A stretch of DNA of 56,709 bases from Candidatus Eiseniibacteriota bacterium (lineage in GTDB: Bacteria; Eisenbacteria; RBG-16-71-46), in NCBI GenBank assembly GCA_016223045.1, contig JACRPT010000048.1:1-56709 (forward strand), given 5' to 3'. The notes beneath the pieces were generated by a model. The model searched no databases. It was not told where the DNA came from and worked only from the letters and a program-made list of their open reading frames with translations. The first letter of the stretch is position 1. Each line of letters starts with the position of its first letter. Positions 32,975-45,172 of the stretch are shown piece by piece. A program made the translations under genes and the position numbers.

Positions 32975-33928
32975 TCAGCCCTGCTCCGGGTCGTAGGGCA
33001 CGCCGATCGCGCGCGGGGCGGTGGCGCGGCCGATGAAGCCGGCCAGCGCCAGCATGGTGACGAGGTAGGGCATCATCTGCAGCAGCTCGCTGGGGAAGCC
33101 GGAGCCCTGCAGGGTGATCTGCAGCGCCTCGGCGGTGCCGAACAGCAGGCAGGCCGCGGCGGCGCCCAGCGGCGACCACTTGCCCACGATCATCGCGGCC
33201 AGCGCGATGTAGCCGCGGCCGCCGGTCATGCCGTCGGTGAACGAGTGCTGCTCGCTCGCCAGCCAGGCGCCGGCGAGCCCGGCGAGCGCGCCCGAGATCA
33301 GCACGCCGAGCGTGCGGTAGCCGCTCACCCGGAGCCCGAGCGTGGCCGCCGCTTCGGGACGCTCGCCGATGCTGCGCAACCGCAGCCCGAACACCGAGCG
33401 GAACAGCAGCCACTGGCCGGCCAGCACCAGCGCGATGGCGGCGAGCACCAGCGGGGTCGAGAACACCGGGCCGAGTCCGGGGATGCTCGACAGCGCGCCC
33501 AGGTCCCAGTCGGGCAGCCCCACCACGCGCGCCGAGTTGGACGAGGAGTGGAAGACCTGGGTGAGCACGAACTTGGTGAGCCCGGCGGCGAGCAGGTTGA
33601 TGCCGAGCCCGCTGGTGATCTGGTCGGCGCGCGCCACCACGGTGACCAGCGCGTGGAGCGCGCCGGTCGCCACGCCGGCCGCGACCGCGGCGGCCACGCC
33701 GGCCCACGGGTTGCCGGAGAAGTGCGCGCCCAGCACGTAGGCCAGCGCGCCGTTCAGCATCATGCCCTCGAGCGCGATGTTGATGACGCCGCCGCGCTCG
33801 TTGATGGCGGCGCCGAGCGCGGCGAGCGTGTAGGGCACGCTGATGCGCAGCGCGGCCGCGAGGAAGAGGAGCAGGCTCACCGCGGCAGGTCCCGGGGCAG
33901 GAGCGGATGCACGCGCGCAGTGCATCAT
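32975..33928 (-). CDS. BMP-type nucleoside ABC transporter permease (NupQ/YufQ-like)
   Basis: VPYTLAALGAAINERGGVINIALEGMMLNGALAYVLG..., GLGINLLAAGLTKFVLTQVF, RSIGERPEAAATLGLRVSGYR, GGRGYIALAAMIVGKWSPLGA. Confidence 0.88.
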   Translation of the reverse strand: MMHCARASAPAPGPAAVSLLLFLAAALRISVPYTLAALGAAINERGGVINIALEGMMLNGALAYVLGAHFSGNPWAGVAAAVAAGVATGALHALVTVVARADQITSGLGINLLAAGLTKFVLTQVFHSSSNSARVVGLPDWDLGALSSIPGLGPVFSTPLVLAAIALVLAGQWLLFRSVFGLRLRSIGERPEAAATLGLRVSGYRTLGVLISGALAGLAGAWLASEQHSFTDGMTGGRGYIALAAMIVGKWSPLGAAAACLLFGTAEALQITLQGSGFPSELLQMMPYLVTMLALAGFIGRATAPRAIGVPYDPEQG

Positions 33929-33960
33929 GCCGCGCGGGACGGGTCAAGCGCGGCGCGGGC

Positions 33961-34452
33961 TCAGGCCCTCGACCGGTGCGGCACGGCAGCCGCGGGCGCG
34001 GCGGCCTCGGCGGCCACGCGTTCGACCAGCCGGTCGAGCGCGGCTTCGACGCCGGGCGTGAGCGGTGCGCCGAGCGTGAAACGCTTCACCTCGATCCCGA
34101 CCACCACGAGGGTCGGGGGGAGGATGCCGAGCGAGCGCGCCAGCTCCACCGCCTCGGCCACGCCGAACGTGTGGGTCGAGCCCACGAAGATCCCGGCGGG
34201 GAGCCGGGTCGCGGCGGCGTCGAAGCGGTGGAGCGTGCCGGGCGACACGCCGGCGCGCACCGCGTCCACCACCACCGCGCGCTCCGCGCCCTGCCAGGCG
34301 TCGAACAGCGCGGACATCTCGCCCTCGCACTCGACCACCTCGAAGCGCCCGGGATGCCGCCGGCGCAGGCGGCGCACCGCGAGGATGCCCACGGCGTCGT
34401 CACCGCGCAGGAGGTTGCCGACGCCGATGACCCGCGCGGGGCGCGGGATCAC
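33961..34452 (-). CDS. [NiFe]-hydrogenase maturation endopeptidase (HyaD/HycI family)
   Basis: [55 protein letters not shown]. Confidence 0.85.
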   Translation of the reverse strand: MIPRPARVIGVGNLLRGDDAVGILAVRRLRRRHPGRFEVVECEGEMSALFDAWQGAERAVVVDAVRAGVSPGTLHRFDAAATRLPAGIFVGSTHTFGVAEAVELARSLGILPPTLVVVGIEVKRFTLGAPLTPGVEAALDRLVERVAAEAAAPAAAVPHRSRA

Positions 34453-35747
34453 CCGCGCTCCACGCTCAGCTTCAGGAAGTGGGTGGCGCACGAGATGCAC
34501 GGGTCGTAGTTCCGGATGGCCTGCTCGCACTGCCAGGTGAGCTCCTGCTCGCCGAGGTGGACGCGCGGCTCCACGAACCGCCACAGGTCCTCCTCGATGG
34601 TCTTCTGGTTCTGCGAGGTGGGCGGAACGATCTTCGCTTCGAGGATCGTCCCGTCGCCGGCCAGCCGGTAGCGGTGGTAGAGGATGCCGCGCGGCGCCTC
34701 GCTGCAGCCGCAGCCGGTACCGGCGCATGGTACCACCGACACGGCGGGCGCGTCGGGCGGCTCGTAGGCGGCGATGATGCGCAGCGCCTCGTCCACCGCC
34801 TGCACGGTCTCGACCGCGCGGACCACGATGCTCCGGAAGGGATTCAGGCACACCGGCCCCAGCCCCGCCTCGCGCGCGGCCTGCTGCGCCACCGGCGCGA
34901 GCCGGTCGAAGTTGAGGCTGTAGCGCGCGAGCGGACCGACGGCGTAGGCGCCGCGGCCGCTCAGCACCGAGTGGAGCGCGCTGGAGCGCTCGACGTGCTC
35001 CTCGGCGAAATGGGCCTCGTAGTCGCGCACCGCGATGTCGAGCCCGCGGCTCGAGACCAGCCGGTCCCCGAGGATCGGGTACTCGGTCGGGTGGCGGAGC
35101 GCGACGAACTCGTAGTCGCGCTCGAAGTCGGGGAAGTGGAAGTCGCTCACCCAGCGCACCACCGCGAGCGCCTGGTCGAGCGCCCGCTTGAGCCGCTCCT
35201 CGATGGCCGCCAGCTCGCCGCGCGCGGGCACCCGGTAGAAGCCGCCGACCCGCACGTTGACGGGGTGGATCTCGCGCCCGCCCAGCACGCGCAGCAGCTC
35301 GTTGCCGGCCTGCTTGAGCTGGAGCCCGCGCGTGACGGCCCCGGGGTGGTCCTTCGCCATGGCGATGCCGCTCTCGTAGCCGAGGAAGTCGGGCGCATGC
35401 AGCAGCGTGACGTGGAGCGCGTGGCTCTCGATCCACTCGCCGCAGTAGAGCAGCCGCCGCAGCGCGCGCAGCGGGCCGTCCACTGTGACGCCGAGCGCGT
35501 CCTCCACGGCGTGCACCGCGCTCATCTGGTAGGCGACCGGGCAGATGCCGCAGATGCGCGAGGTGATGTCGGGCGCCTCGCCGAAAGCGCGGCCGCGCAG
35601 CAGCGCCTCGAAGAAACGCGGCGGCTCGACGATGCGGAACTGGACGTCCACGACCGCGTCGCCCTTCAGGCGCACGGTGAGCGCGCCCTCGCCCTCGACG
35701 CGGGTCAGCACCTCCACCCTGATGGTCCGGCTGCTACCGCGGCTCAT
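34449..35747 (-). CDS. [NiFe]-hydrogenase large subunit, group 3b-like
   Basis: [11 protein letters not shown] and [11 protein letters not shown] Ni-ligand motifs; overlaps the protease start. Confidence 0.93.
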   Translation of the reverse strand: MSRGSSRTIRVEVLTRVEGEGALTVRLKGDAVVDVQFRIVEPPRFFEALLRGRAFGEAPDITSRICGICPVAYQMSAVHAVEDALGVTVDGPLRALRRLLYCGEWIESHALHVTLLHAPDFLGYESGIAMAKDHPGAVTRGLQLKQAGNELLRVLGGREIHPVNVRVGGFYRVPARGELAAIEERLKRALDQALAVVRWVSDFHFPDFERDYEFVALRHPTEYPILGDRLVSSRGLDIAVRDYEAHFAEEHVERSSALHSVLSGRGAYAVGPLARYSLNFDRLAPVAQQAAREAGLGPVCLNPFRSIVVRAVETVQAVDEALRIIAAYEPPDAPAVSVVPCAGTGCGCSEAPRGILYHRYRLAGDGTILEAKIVPPTSQNQKTIEEDLWRFVEPRVHLGEQELTWQCEQAIRNYDPCISCATHFLKLSVERG

Positions 35748-36516
35748 GGGACTCGCTCTCCCTGCGGAAGGCCTCGGCGCCCGCGTTGATGCCGCGGAAC
35801 GCGCGCACCAGGTCCGCGTCGCTCTGGCCGAGGATGCGGAGGCGCTCGCCCAGCGCGGCGGTGTTCGGGTTCTTGAGCGGACCGAAGCAGCCGTAGCAGC
35901 CGCGCCGGTAGGCCGGGCAGATCGCGCCGCAGCCGGTGCGCGTCACCGGTCCCAGGCACGGCGTGCCGTCCGCCACCAGGACGCACACCGTGCCGCGCCG
36001 CTTGCACTCGAAGCACACGCTGTGGGCCGCCAGCACCGGCCTGCGTCCGTTCAGGGTCGCCAGGATGACCTCGAGGAGCTGCCGTTTGTCCACCGGGCAG
36101 CCGTGCAGCTCGAAGTCCACCGGCACGTGGTTCGCGATCGGCGTCGAGGTCTTGAGCGTGTGGATGAAGTCCGGCGTGGCGTAGACCAGCGGGATCCACT
36201 CGCCGACGTCGGCGAAGTTGCGCAGCGCCTGGATGCCGCCGCTGGTGGCGCACGCGCCGATCGTGACCAGCACCTTCGAGGCGCGGCGCACCTGGTGGAT
36301 GCGCTCGGCGTCGTGCGGTGTGGTGATCGAACCCTCGACCAGCGACAGGTCGTAGGGGCCCTTCGCCACCGCGCGCGAGGCCTCGGGGAAGTGCGCGATC
36401 TCGAGCGCGCCGGCCAGCGCGAGCAGCTCGTCCTCGCAGTCGAGGAGCGAGAGCTGGCAGCCGTCGCACGAGGCGAACTTCCACACCGCGAGCTTGAGTC
36501 TCCGGCGCGCGCCCAC
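35734..36516 (-). CDS. [NiFe]-hydrogenase small subunit, group 3b-like
   Basis: [73 protein letters not shown]. Confidence 0.92.
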   Translation of the reverse strand: MGARRRLKLAVWKFASCDGCQLSLLDCEDELLALAGALEIAHFPEASRAVAKGPYDLSLVEGSITTPHDAERIHQVRRASKVLVTIGACATSGGIQALRNFADVGEWIPLVYATPDFIHTLKTSTPIANHVPVDFELHGCPVDKRQLLEVILATLNGRRPVLAAHSVCFECKRRGTVCVLVADGTPCLGPVTRTGCGAICPAYRRGCYGCFGPLKNPNTAALGERLRILGQSDADLVRAFRGINAGAEAFRRESESHEPR

Positions 36517-36517
36517 G

Positions 36518-37387
36518 TCACAGCTCCCGGACGCCGAGCAGCGGCGCCACGCGGTCCCAGCGGTAGACCGGGCCGTCCCTGCAGATGAAGGTCGGGCCGA
36601 GCTGGCAGTGGCCGCAGAATCCGACCGCGCACTTCATGTTCCGCTCCAGCGACACCCAGGTGCGCGCCGGCACCACGCCGTGGTGGGCGAGCGCGCGCAC
36701 GGTGAAGGTCATCATGAGCTCCGGGCCGCAGACGAAGGCCACGGCGTTGTGGGGGTCGAAGTGGGCGCGCGGCACGAGCGTGGTGACCACGCCCACCAGC
36801 CCGTGCCAGCCGGGCGCCGCGCGGTCCACCACCACCTCGACATCCGCGTCGAAGCGGCCGCGCCAGGTTTCGATCTCGCGCGCGAACAGGATGTCGCGCG
36901 GGGTCCGCGCGCCGTACAGAAGCACGATGCGCCCGTATCGCTCGCGCTGCGACAGCACGTGGTAGAGCGCGGGCCGGAGCGGCGCCAGGCCGATGCCGCC
37001 CGCCACCAGCACGACGTCGCTGCCCTCCGCCAGAGACACCGGCCACGCGCTGCCGAAGGGCCCGCGCAGCCCGACCACGTCGCCGCGCTTCAGGCGCTGC
37101 AGGCTCTGCGTCACCGGCCCGACGGCGCGGATGGTGTGCACCACCTGTTTCACCGGCCCGGGCGGGCCGCTCAGCGAGACCGGCACCTCGCCGGCGCCGA
37201 AGGCGTAGAGCATGTCGAACTGGCCGGGCTGGGACGAGAATCCGCCCGGGCCGCCGACCGGCTCCAGCCAGAGCGTGAAGACGTCGTGGGTCTCGACCAC
37301 GCGGCGCGCCACGCGGAACGGCGCGGGGCGCATCGGATCGCCCCCGGCCGGGCCGGGCGGGCCGGCGTCCTCAGTCGTGGTCGCCAT
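36518..37387 (-). CDS. hydrogenase FAD/NAD(P)-binding gamma subunit (HyhG/HydG-like)
   Basis: [61 protein letters not shown]-like [32 protein letters not shown]. Confidence 0.9.
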   Translation of the reverse strand: MATTTEDAGPPGPAGGDPMRPAPFRVARRVVETHDVFTLWLEPVGGPGGFSSQPGQFDMLYAFGAGEVPVSLSGPPGPVKQVVHTIRAVGPVTQSLQRLKRGDVVGLRGPFGSAWPVSLAEGSDVVLVAGGIGLAPLRPALYHVLSQRERYGRIVLLYGARTPRDILFAREIETWRGRFDADVEVVVDRAAPGWHGLVGVVTTLVPRAHFDPHNAVAFVCGPELMMTFTVRALAHHGVVPARTWVSLERNMKCAVGFCGHCQLGPTFICRDGPVYRWDRVAPLLGVREL

Positions 37388-37832
37388 AGAGGTCCAGCAG
37401 CTGGAGATTGGTGGCCTCGAGCCGCTGCACGATGAGCTGCGAGAAGCGGCTCATCAGCTCGTAGCCCAGCTCGTGGTCGGAGGCGAACTTCCCGCGCAGG
37501 CACTTGCCGTCGAGCGCGATCGCGCGGGTGGCGGTGAGGGCGTAGGCGTCGAAGTGCCACTGGTGCGGCGCCAGCAGCCACGACCAGCCCAGCACCTCGT
37601 TCTCCGCCACCGTCATGATGGTGAGCGCCCCGCGGCCGGGCGCGTGGATCTCGAGCGCGACGCGCCCCTGCCGCACGATCCAGAACTTGTCCGCGGGCTC
37701 GCCCTGTCTGCCGATGAACTGGCCGGCGTCGAACCGCGCGTTCGAGGCGCAGCCCGCGATCAGCTTCAGGTGTTCGGGTCTCATCCCCTGGAACAGGGGG
37801 ATCTGGGCCAGGATCGGCTCAAGCGTCTGCAC
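37371..37832 (-). CDS. cyclic nucleotide-binding domain protein lacking a DNA-binding HTH
   Basis: [50 protein letters not shown]...VLGWSWL; ends shortly after the cNMP fold. Confidence 0.85.
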   Translation of the reverse strand: MQTLEPILAQIPLFQGMRPEHLKLIAGCASNARFDAGQFIGRQGEPADKFWIVRQGRVALEIHAPGRGALTIMTVAENEVLGWSWLLAPHQWHFDAYALTATRAIALDGKCLRGKFASDHELGYELMSRFSQLIVQRLEATNLQLLDLYGDHD

Positions 37833-38979
37833 GTCGGTCCTCCTTCCTGCGTTTGCTCGCCTGGAGAGCCCGCACTTCCTCGGTGAGGTCGATGCCGGCG
37901 GGGCACCAGGTGATGCAGCGGCCGCAGCCCACGCAGCCGGACTCGCCGAACTGGTCGTGCCAGGTCGAGAGCTTGTGCGTGAGCCACTGGCGGTAGCGGG
38001 CGCGGATCGAGGGCCGCACGCTGCCGCCGTGGATGTACGAGAATTCAGCCGAGAAGCACGAGTCCCACCGGCGCACGCGCTCGGCGGTGCGCCCGGCGAG
38101 GTCCCCGGTGTCCTCGACGGTGGTACAGAAGCAGGTCGGGCAGACCATGGTGCAGTTGCCGCACGCCAGGCAGCGGTTCGCGACCTCGCTCCAGCGCGGG
38201 TGCTCGGGGCTGCGCCGGAGCAGGGCGGGGAGCCCCGCGGTCTCCATCGTGCGGCCCATCTGCTCCGCCACGCCCGCGAGCGCGCGCTCGGCCGCCGCGC
38301 TCTCCCCGGGCCGCACCGCGCGGTGCGGCACCGCGGCGAGCACCTCGGCGCCGCGCTCGCTCCCGACCTCGACGCGGAACCAGTGGCGACCGGCTTCGAG
38401 CACCTCGGTCAGGGCGAGATCGTAGCCCGCGCCGGCGCGGGGACCGGTCTTCATCGAGGCGCAGAAGCAGGTGGCGCCGGCGCGCGTGCACTGCACGGCG
38501 ACCACGAACAGCCCCGCGCGGCGCGCGCGGTAGGCCGGGTCCACGTGCGGGCCCCCGAGCAGCACGCGGTCCTGCACCGCGATGGCGTGGATCTCGCACG
38601 CGCGCACTGCGAGGAAGGCGAGCCGGGGCGGCGGCGGTTCCACGTCCACCACCTGGAAGCCGCCGTCCTCACGGTGTGCCTGCCAGAGCCTGAGCGCGGG
38701 CGGGTGGAGGAAGCGCTTCCAGGAGGACGGCCCCACGGTGAAGTCGAAGAGCCGCGGGGAGTCGCTGCGCTGGAGCCGGTAGCTGCCCGGCTCCTGCCGG
38801 TCGGTCCAGCCTGCGGGCAGGTCGGCGCTGCTCCGGACCTCGTCGTAGATCACCGCGCCGTCGCGCAGCAGCGGGCCCATCACCGTGAAGCCCCGCTCGC
38901 GCAGGGCCCCGAGGAGGGGGTCGAGATCGGCGACCTCGATCGCGCACTCCACCCCGGTCTCCACCGCGGTCTCCGGCAT
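37819..38979 (-). CDS. hydrogenase 4Fe-4S beta subunit (HyhB/HydB-like)
   Basis: [16 protein letters not shown] and [17 protein letters not shown] ferredoxin motifs; first gene of the minus-strand hydrogenase operon. Confidence 0.88.
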   Translation of the reverse strand: MPETAVETGVECAIEVADLDPLLGALRERGFTVMGPLLRDGAVIYDEVRSSADLPAGWTDRQEPGSYRLQRSDSPRLFDFTVGPSSWKRFLHPPALRLWQAHREDGGFQVVDVEPPPPRLAFLAVRACEIHAIAVQDRVLLGGPHVDPAYRARRAGLFVVAVQCTRAGATCFCASMKTGPRAGAGYDLALTEVLEAGRHWFRVEVGSERGAEVLAAVPHRAVRPGESAAAERALAGVAEQMGRTMETAGLPALLRRSPEHPRWSEVANRCLACGNCTMVCPTCFCTTVEDTGDLAGRTAERVRRWDSCFSAEFSYIHGGSVRPSIRARYRQWLTHKLSTWHDQFGESGCVGCGRCITWCPAGIDLTEEVRALQASKRRKEDRRADA

Positions 38980-39400
38980 CGCTGTCCCTCCGGCCCGGTC
39001 ACGGCTGCGCGGCCTCCCGCGGGCGCACCCCGCGGGGCGACTTGTAGGGCGGTTTCGGCCGATGGTCAACCCGGGCGCGCCCGGAGGGCGATGACGTCCG
39101 GGCGCCGCGGTCGCGGGCGTGGCACACCGGCCGGACGGCGCCTCATACCGGCGACCGGATGGCGCCTCCCGCTTGCGCGGATGCCGCCTCCTGCCGAAGC
39201 CGCTGACAGGGACTGACGCCGCTGACAGTCGGGCCGAGCACTCGGGGCGGGTCGCGGCGAGCGCGGGGGGCGCGCCAGGGACCGCGATCGGCCCGCGGCT
39301 GCGGCCTCCGTGGGGGGGCGCCGCCGGCCGGGCCTCGCGGCGCAATAGTTGCACGGGAGCCAGCGGGGTCGGATCCGCCCGGAGAGGAAGGCGCCTGTCC

Positions 39401-40066
39401 ATGCGCTACCAGGACCGTGAAGAGGCCGGGCGCGAGCTCGCCCGATGGCTCGCGCCGGTGTCGCGACGCCCCTGCATCGTGGCCGGCATCCCGCGCGGCG
39501 GCGTGATGGTGGCGCAGCCGGTGGCCGAGCGCCTCGAGGCCCCGCTGGCCGTGGTGTTCACCCACAAGCTCGCGGCGCCCGCGGACCCCGAGCTGGCCTT
39601 CGGCGCGCTCGACGAGGACGGGCGCAGCCTGGTGGACCCGGGGCTGGCGGAGGAGCTGGGGCTCGAGGGCGAGGACATCGAGTCCGCGCGCCGGCGCGCG
39701 TGGTCGGCGATGCGGCGCGGCATGTCGCTCTACCACGCGCCGCGGCTCACGGCCTTCCTGCCCGGCTGCCCGGTCGTGCTGGTGGACGACGGACTGGCGA
39801 CCGGGCTGACCATGCGTGCCGCGGTCCACTACGCACGCCGCCACGGGGCCTTCGAGATCACCGTGGCGGTGCCGTGCGCCGCGGCCGACACCGCCGCACA
39901 GTTGCGCTACGAGGTCGAACACTTCGTCTGCCCGGTCGTGGACCGTGGCTTCGAAGCCGTCGGCCGTTACTACCGGGACTTCTCGGCCGTCTCCGATGAC
40001 GACGTGGCCGCACAGCTGGCGCGCACCCGGGCGCCAGGCGGGCCGGTCGGACGCGGGGGGAGGTGA
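39401..40066 (+). CDS. phosphoribosyltransferase-fold protein
   Basis: GIPRGGVMVAQPVAERLEAPLAVVFTHKLAAPADPELAFGA, VVLVDDGLATGLTMRAAVHYARR. Confidence 0.85.
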   Translation: MRYQDREEAGRELARWLAPVSRRPCIVAGIPRGGVMVAQPVAERLEAPLAVVFTHKLAAPADPELAFGALDEDGRSLVDPGLAEELGLEGEDIESARRRAWSAMRRGMSLYHAPRLTAFLPGCPVVLVDDGLATGLTMRAAVHYARRHGAFEITVAVPCAAADTAAQLRYEVEHFVCPVVDRGFEAVGRYYRDFSAVSDDDVAAQLARTRAPGGPVGRGGR

Positions 40067-40095
40067 AGCCCGCCACGGCGGGCGGAGGTCGGAAC

Positions 40096-40584
40096 ATGGC
40101 GATCAACGAACGCGTGTCGCGCCTGCTGGAGCAGAACCGCATCGAGTACGAGATCCTGCCACACCGCGAGGTGTTCACGGCGCAGGAGGTGGCGCAGACC
40201 ACGCACGTCTCCGGGCGCACGCTGGCCAAGGTGGTGGTGGTGCGCGAGCCCGCCGGCGCGTACCTGATGGCGGTGCTGCCGGCGAGCTGCCATCTCGACC
40301 TGAACCTGCTCGAGCAGATGACGGGCCACCGCGGCAGCGTGCTGGCGACCGAGGACGAGCTCAGGCGGCTGTTCCCCGACTGTGAGCTGGGAGCGATGCC
40401 GCCGTTCGGCCGGCTCTACGGCATGCCGATGTACCTGGACCACTGCTTCTGGAAGGCGTCCGAGTTCTTCTTCCAGGCCGGCAACCACCACGAGGTGGTG
40501 CGGATGGACTTCGAGGACTACCTGCAGCTCGCACGCCCGCTGGCGGGCGAGTTCTGCCTGCACGGGAGCAAGGTCGGGGTGTGA
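40096..40584 (+). CDS. YbaK/ProX-type aminoacyl-tRNA deacylase domain protein
   Basis: IEYEILPHREVFTAQEVAQTTHVSGRTLAKVVVVRE..., EDELRRLFPDCELGAMPPFGRLYGMPMYLD. Confidence 0.85.
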   Translation: MAINERVSRLLEQNRIEYEILPHREVFTAQEVAQTTHVSGRTLAKVVVVREPAGAYLMAVLPASCHLDLNLLEQMTGHRGSVLATEDELRRLFPDCELGAMPPFGRLYGMPMYLDHCFWKASEFFFQAGNHHEVVRMDFEDYLQLARPLAGEFCLHGSKVGV

Positions 40585-40686
40585 GCCCGGCGCACGCCGG
40601 GCCGGGGCGGAGGGGATGAGGACGGCCGTGCGGAAGGCTGTGTCCCCCGTGCCGCCGCCGGAACGCGGCGGCGGGCCGCCGGCTTC

Positions 40687-41786
<1,100 letters not shown>

Positions 41787-41790
<4 letters not shown>

Positions 41791-43334
41791 GTCCGCGCCT
41801 CCTTCTGCCGCCCGGTCATGTAGAGGCCGAGCGTGCGCTCGTCGGTCTCCGCCGGTCGGGTCTCGTGCACCAGCCGGCCCTCGTACATCACGAAGATGCG
41901 GTCCGAGAGCGCCAGGATCTCGGACAGCTCGGACGACACCAGCAGCACCGCGCGCCCGGCGTCGCGCTCGCGCAGCAGGCGCTGGTGGATGAACGCCATG
42001 GCGCCGAGGTCCACGCCGCGCGTGGGGTGCGCCGCCAGCACCACCGCCGCGCCGCGCGTCAGCTCGCGCGCGGCGATGCGCTTCTGCGGGTTGCCGCCCG
42101 AGCGCTGGCGCGCCCGCCGCGCCGGGCCGGGCGGGCGCACGTCATACTCGGCGAGCCGCGGCGCGGCCAGCGCGGCGAGCGCCCCGGGGGCGAGCAGCGC
42201 CCCGGGCACCAGCGTGCGCTCGCGCTGGCGCCCGAGCAGGAAGTTCTCGGCCAGCGTCATGTCGGGCACCAGCCCGCGGTGCAGCCGGTCGCTCGGGATG
42301 TGCGCGACGCCGGCGGCGAAGCGCTCGCGCGCCGCGTGCGGAGCGCAGGCGTCGCAGCGCCGCCCGGCCACCAGGATCTCGCCGCGCACCGCGGGCCGCA
42401 GGCCCGCCAGGCACTCGACCAGCTCGTGCTGGCCGTTGCCCTCGACCCCGGCGATGCCGACGATCTCGCCCGCCTCCACCTCGAACGAGACGCGCTTCAC
42501 TGCCGCGAGCCCGCGCTCGTCGCTCACGTCGAGCATGCGCACCTCGAGCAGCGGGGCCTCGCTCGACCGCGGGGCGCCCGTGCGCGCGTGGAGCGGCGGG
42601 ATCGGGCGTCCCACCATCAGCTCGGCCAGGCGCTCGACGGTGAGCGACGCGACCGGCCCGCCGCCCACCACGCGCCCGGCGCGCATCACCGTGACGCGCT
42701 GCGCCAGCGCCATCACCTCGGCGAGCTTGTGGGTGATGAGCACGATGGTCGTGCCGTTCCCCTGCAGTTCGCGCAGCACGCGGAACAGGTCGTCCACCTC
42801 GTGCGGCGTGAGCACCGCGGTGGGTTCGTCGAGGATGAGCACGCGCGCGCCGTGGTAGAGCGCCTTGAGGATCTCGACCCGCTGCTGCGCGCCGACCGAG
42901 AGGCTCGCGATGCGCGCACGCGGGTCCACCGGCAGCCGGTGGCGCTCGGCGAGCGCAGCCACCGCGCGCTCGGCGCGCGCGGGGCTGAAGCCCCCGAGCG
43001 CGGCGCCGGGCTCGCGCGCCAGCGTCACGTTCTCGGCCACGGTCAGCGGCCCCACCAGCATGAAGTGCTGGTGCACCATCCCCAGGCCCAGCCGCATGGC
43101 GTCGGCCGGGCGGTGGATGCGCACGGTGCGGCCGTCCACCTCGATCGAGCCCGCATCGGGCTGGAGCAGGCCGTAGAGCACGCGCACGAGCGTGCTCTTG
43201 CCGGCGCCGTTCTCGCCCACCAGCGCGTGGATCTCGCCGGGCGCGAGGTCGAGCGACACGTCGTCGTTCGCGACCACCGGGCCGAAGCGGCGGGTGATAT
43301 GGCGGAGCGAGACGGCGGGGGCCGGCGCGGTCAT
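41787..43334 (-). CDS. BMP-type nucleoside ABC transporter ATPase (NupO/YufO-like, two NBDs)
   Basis: HALVGENGAGKSTLVRVLYGL, LSVGAQQRVEILKALYHGARVLILDEPTAVLTPHEV, second module GIAGVEGNGQHELVECLAGLRP, AAHPTRGVDLGAMAFIHQRLL. Confidence 0.92.
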
Positions 43335-43526
43335 GGCGCGTCGGAGCCTAGCCGCGCTCCGGGGGCGCGTCCAGCATGGCAGGCGGCGTGGCTGGCGGCG
43401 TCGCATGCGAGATTCCATCTCGGTCTGTCCGGGGGGCGGCTGCAGCCCGGGAACCGAATCCGCGCGACAGGGTAAGGAGGATAGCGGTATCCTCTACGCG
43501 CCTGATGGGTTTCCCTCAGGACCTCG

Positions 43527-44312
43527 ATGGATGTCGCCTTGAAACCCCTCATCGCAGGCGTGGCCACGTTGCTGTCGCTCGCGGGCGCCGGTCCCGGCCT
43601 GGCGGGCGGGATCAACCTGGCCTGGGACCAGTGCTGGCCCGAGGGCGGGACGAGCAACAGGCGCTTCGCGTGCGACACGAACGCCGGCTACCAGCAGATC
43701 GTAGGGTCGTTCGCGCCGTTCGAGGCTCACCCCAACTTCGTGGGCACGGAGATCATCATGGATGTCGTCTCGCTCACGAGCGCGCTGCCGGACTGGTGGC
43801 AGTTCTTCAATCCCGGCTCCTGCCGGAGGACCGCGCTCTCGGCCTCCGCCGACTTCGCGCAGTCTCCTCAGACCTCCTGCGTGGACCCATGGCAGGGGCG
43901 GGCGGCAGGGGGCATCGCGGCGTACCAGACCAGCACCTCCGTGCCGCCGGTCCCGAACGGCCTTCCCAATGCGGCGCGACTGAAGGTGGCGTTCGCCCTC
44001 GAGTTCCCCGAGTCGCTCGGCGCCGAGGCCGAGTACTACGGCTTCCGTCTCTCGATCTCGAACGCGAAGACCTTCGGCGACAGCGCCTGCGGCGGTTGCG
44101 AGAGCAACGTCTGCATCCTGCTGACCGAGATCAAGGTGGCGGACTCCGGCGGGTTCCAGGAGCGGCTCTGGTCGTGGCTCGCGAACGGCGCGGTGACGTG
44201 GGAGTGCGCGAGCTGGTGGTGGGGAGAGTGGGCCACCTGCTATGCGACACCCGGCTGCACCGTGGCCGCGCGCAACGCCACCTGGGGCCAGGTGAAGAGC
44301 CTCTACCGATGA
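43527..44312 (+). CDS. secreted Cys-rich protein, WWQF/TWGQVKSLYR family member 4
   Basis: GGINLAWDQCWPEGG...LPDWWQFFNPGSCRRTALSASADF...GGIAAYQT...EYYGF...CGGC...NATWGQVKSLYR*. Confidence 0.9.
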   Translation: MDVALKPLIAGVATLLSLAGAGPGLAGGINLAWDQCWPEGGTSNRRFACDTNAGYQQIVGSFAPFEAHPNFVGTEIIMDVVSLTSALPDWWQFFNPGSCRRTALSASADFAQSPQTSCVDPWQGRAAGGIAAYQTSTSVPPVPNGLPNAARLKVAFALEFPESLGAEAEYYGFRLSISNAKTFGDSACGGCESNVCILLTEIKVADSGGFQERLWSWLANGAVTWECASWWWGEWATCYATPGCTVAARNATWGQVKSLYR

Positions 44313-45070
44313 CGCGGCGGGAACCAACGCCAGTGAGGTGGGCGGGGGCAGCCGCGATCGCCTGCTGTCTTGCCGTGATGCTGGCCTCGACCTGCTGGGC
44401 CGGCGGCGTCAACTTCGCGTGGAACGGGTGCCTGCCCGAGGGCGGCGTATCGAGCCTGAGCTCTCAGTGCAGCGGGAACACCGGATCGATCGAGGCGGTC
44501 GGCTCGTTCGTGGTGTCGCAGCCGCGGCCCGCGTTCGTCGGCAACGAGATCGCGATCGACATCCAGGCCGACGCCTCGGCGCTCCCCGACTGGTGGCAGT
44601 ACTTCAACGACCGCGCGTGCCGCGCCACCGCGCTCTCGGCGTCCTTCGACTTCAGGGGCGCCCCGCAGACCTCGTGCACGGATCCGTTCTCGGGGCTGGC
44701 GATGGGCGGGCTCGCCGCCTACCAGACCGCGCAGACCTACCCGGCCGTGCCGAGCGGTGCCCCGAACGCGGCGCGCCTCGTGCTCGGCGTCGCGGTGGCG
44801 ACCCCGAGCCCGCTCTCGGCGGGGGTCGAGTACTACTGCTTCCGGCTGCGCATCACCATGCAGCGGACCACCGGCGGCGGCGCCTGCGCGGGCTGCACGG
44901 TCCCGGTCTGCCTGACGCTCAACGAGATCAGGGCCGCGGAAAACACCGGTCCGGTGGAGCGGCTCACGAACGCGCTCCAGAGCAGCATGATCTCCTGGCA
45001 GGAGGCGTCGGGGTGCCAGTCGGCGGTCAAGAACCGGACCTGGGGGCAGGTCAAGAACCTTTACCGTTGA
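44309..45070 (+). CDS. secreted Cys-rich protein, WWQF/TWGQVKSLYR family member 5
   Basis: ATGA overlap with member 4; GGVNFAWNGCLPEGG...LPDWWQYFNDRACRATALSASFDF...EYYCF...CAGC...LNEIR...NRTWGQVKNLYR*. Confidence 0.9.
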   Translation: MTRREPTPVRWAGAAAIACCLAVMLASTCWAGGVNFAWNGCLPEGGVSSLSSQCSGNTGSIEAVGSFVVSQPRPAFVGNEIAIDIQADASALPDWWQYFNDRACRATALSASFDFRGAPQTSCTDPFSGLAMGGLAAYQTAQTYPAVPSGAPNAARLVLGVAVATPSPLSAGVEYYCFRLRITMQRTTGGGACAGCTVPVCLTLNEIRAAENTGPVERLTNALQSSMISWQEASGCQSAVKNRTWGQVKNLYR

Positions 45071-45103
45071 CATTTCGCCGCAGCGGCGGCCGGCGGTTCG
45101 GCC

Positions 45104-45109
45104 TATAAT
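45104..45109 (+). promoter_or_regulatory. consensus -10 element TATAAT upstream of the GH38-like gene
   Basis: GGCCTATAATGG between the family member 5 stop and GTG 45173. Confidence 0.45.
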
Positions 45110-45172
45110 GGAGCGTCGCTCGTACCCGCGCGTGCGGCGCGTCACGCCGTCGTCCCCCTCCGGGAACCTCTC

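Noticed and set aside
39000-39400. Short direct repeats (GCCGCTGACAG, GGCGCCTC) in the intergenic region
   Set aside because: Short and imperfect, expected by chance in this composition.
45068-45109. TTGACA at the WWQF member 5 stop paired with TATAAT at 45104
   Set aside because: Spacing is ~31 nt, too long for a sigma70 promoter; only the -10 element was retained.
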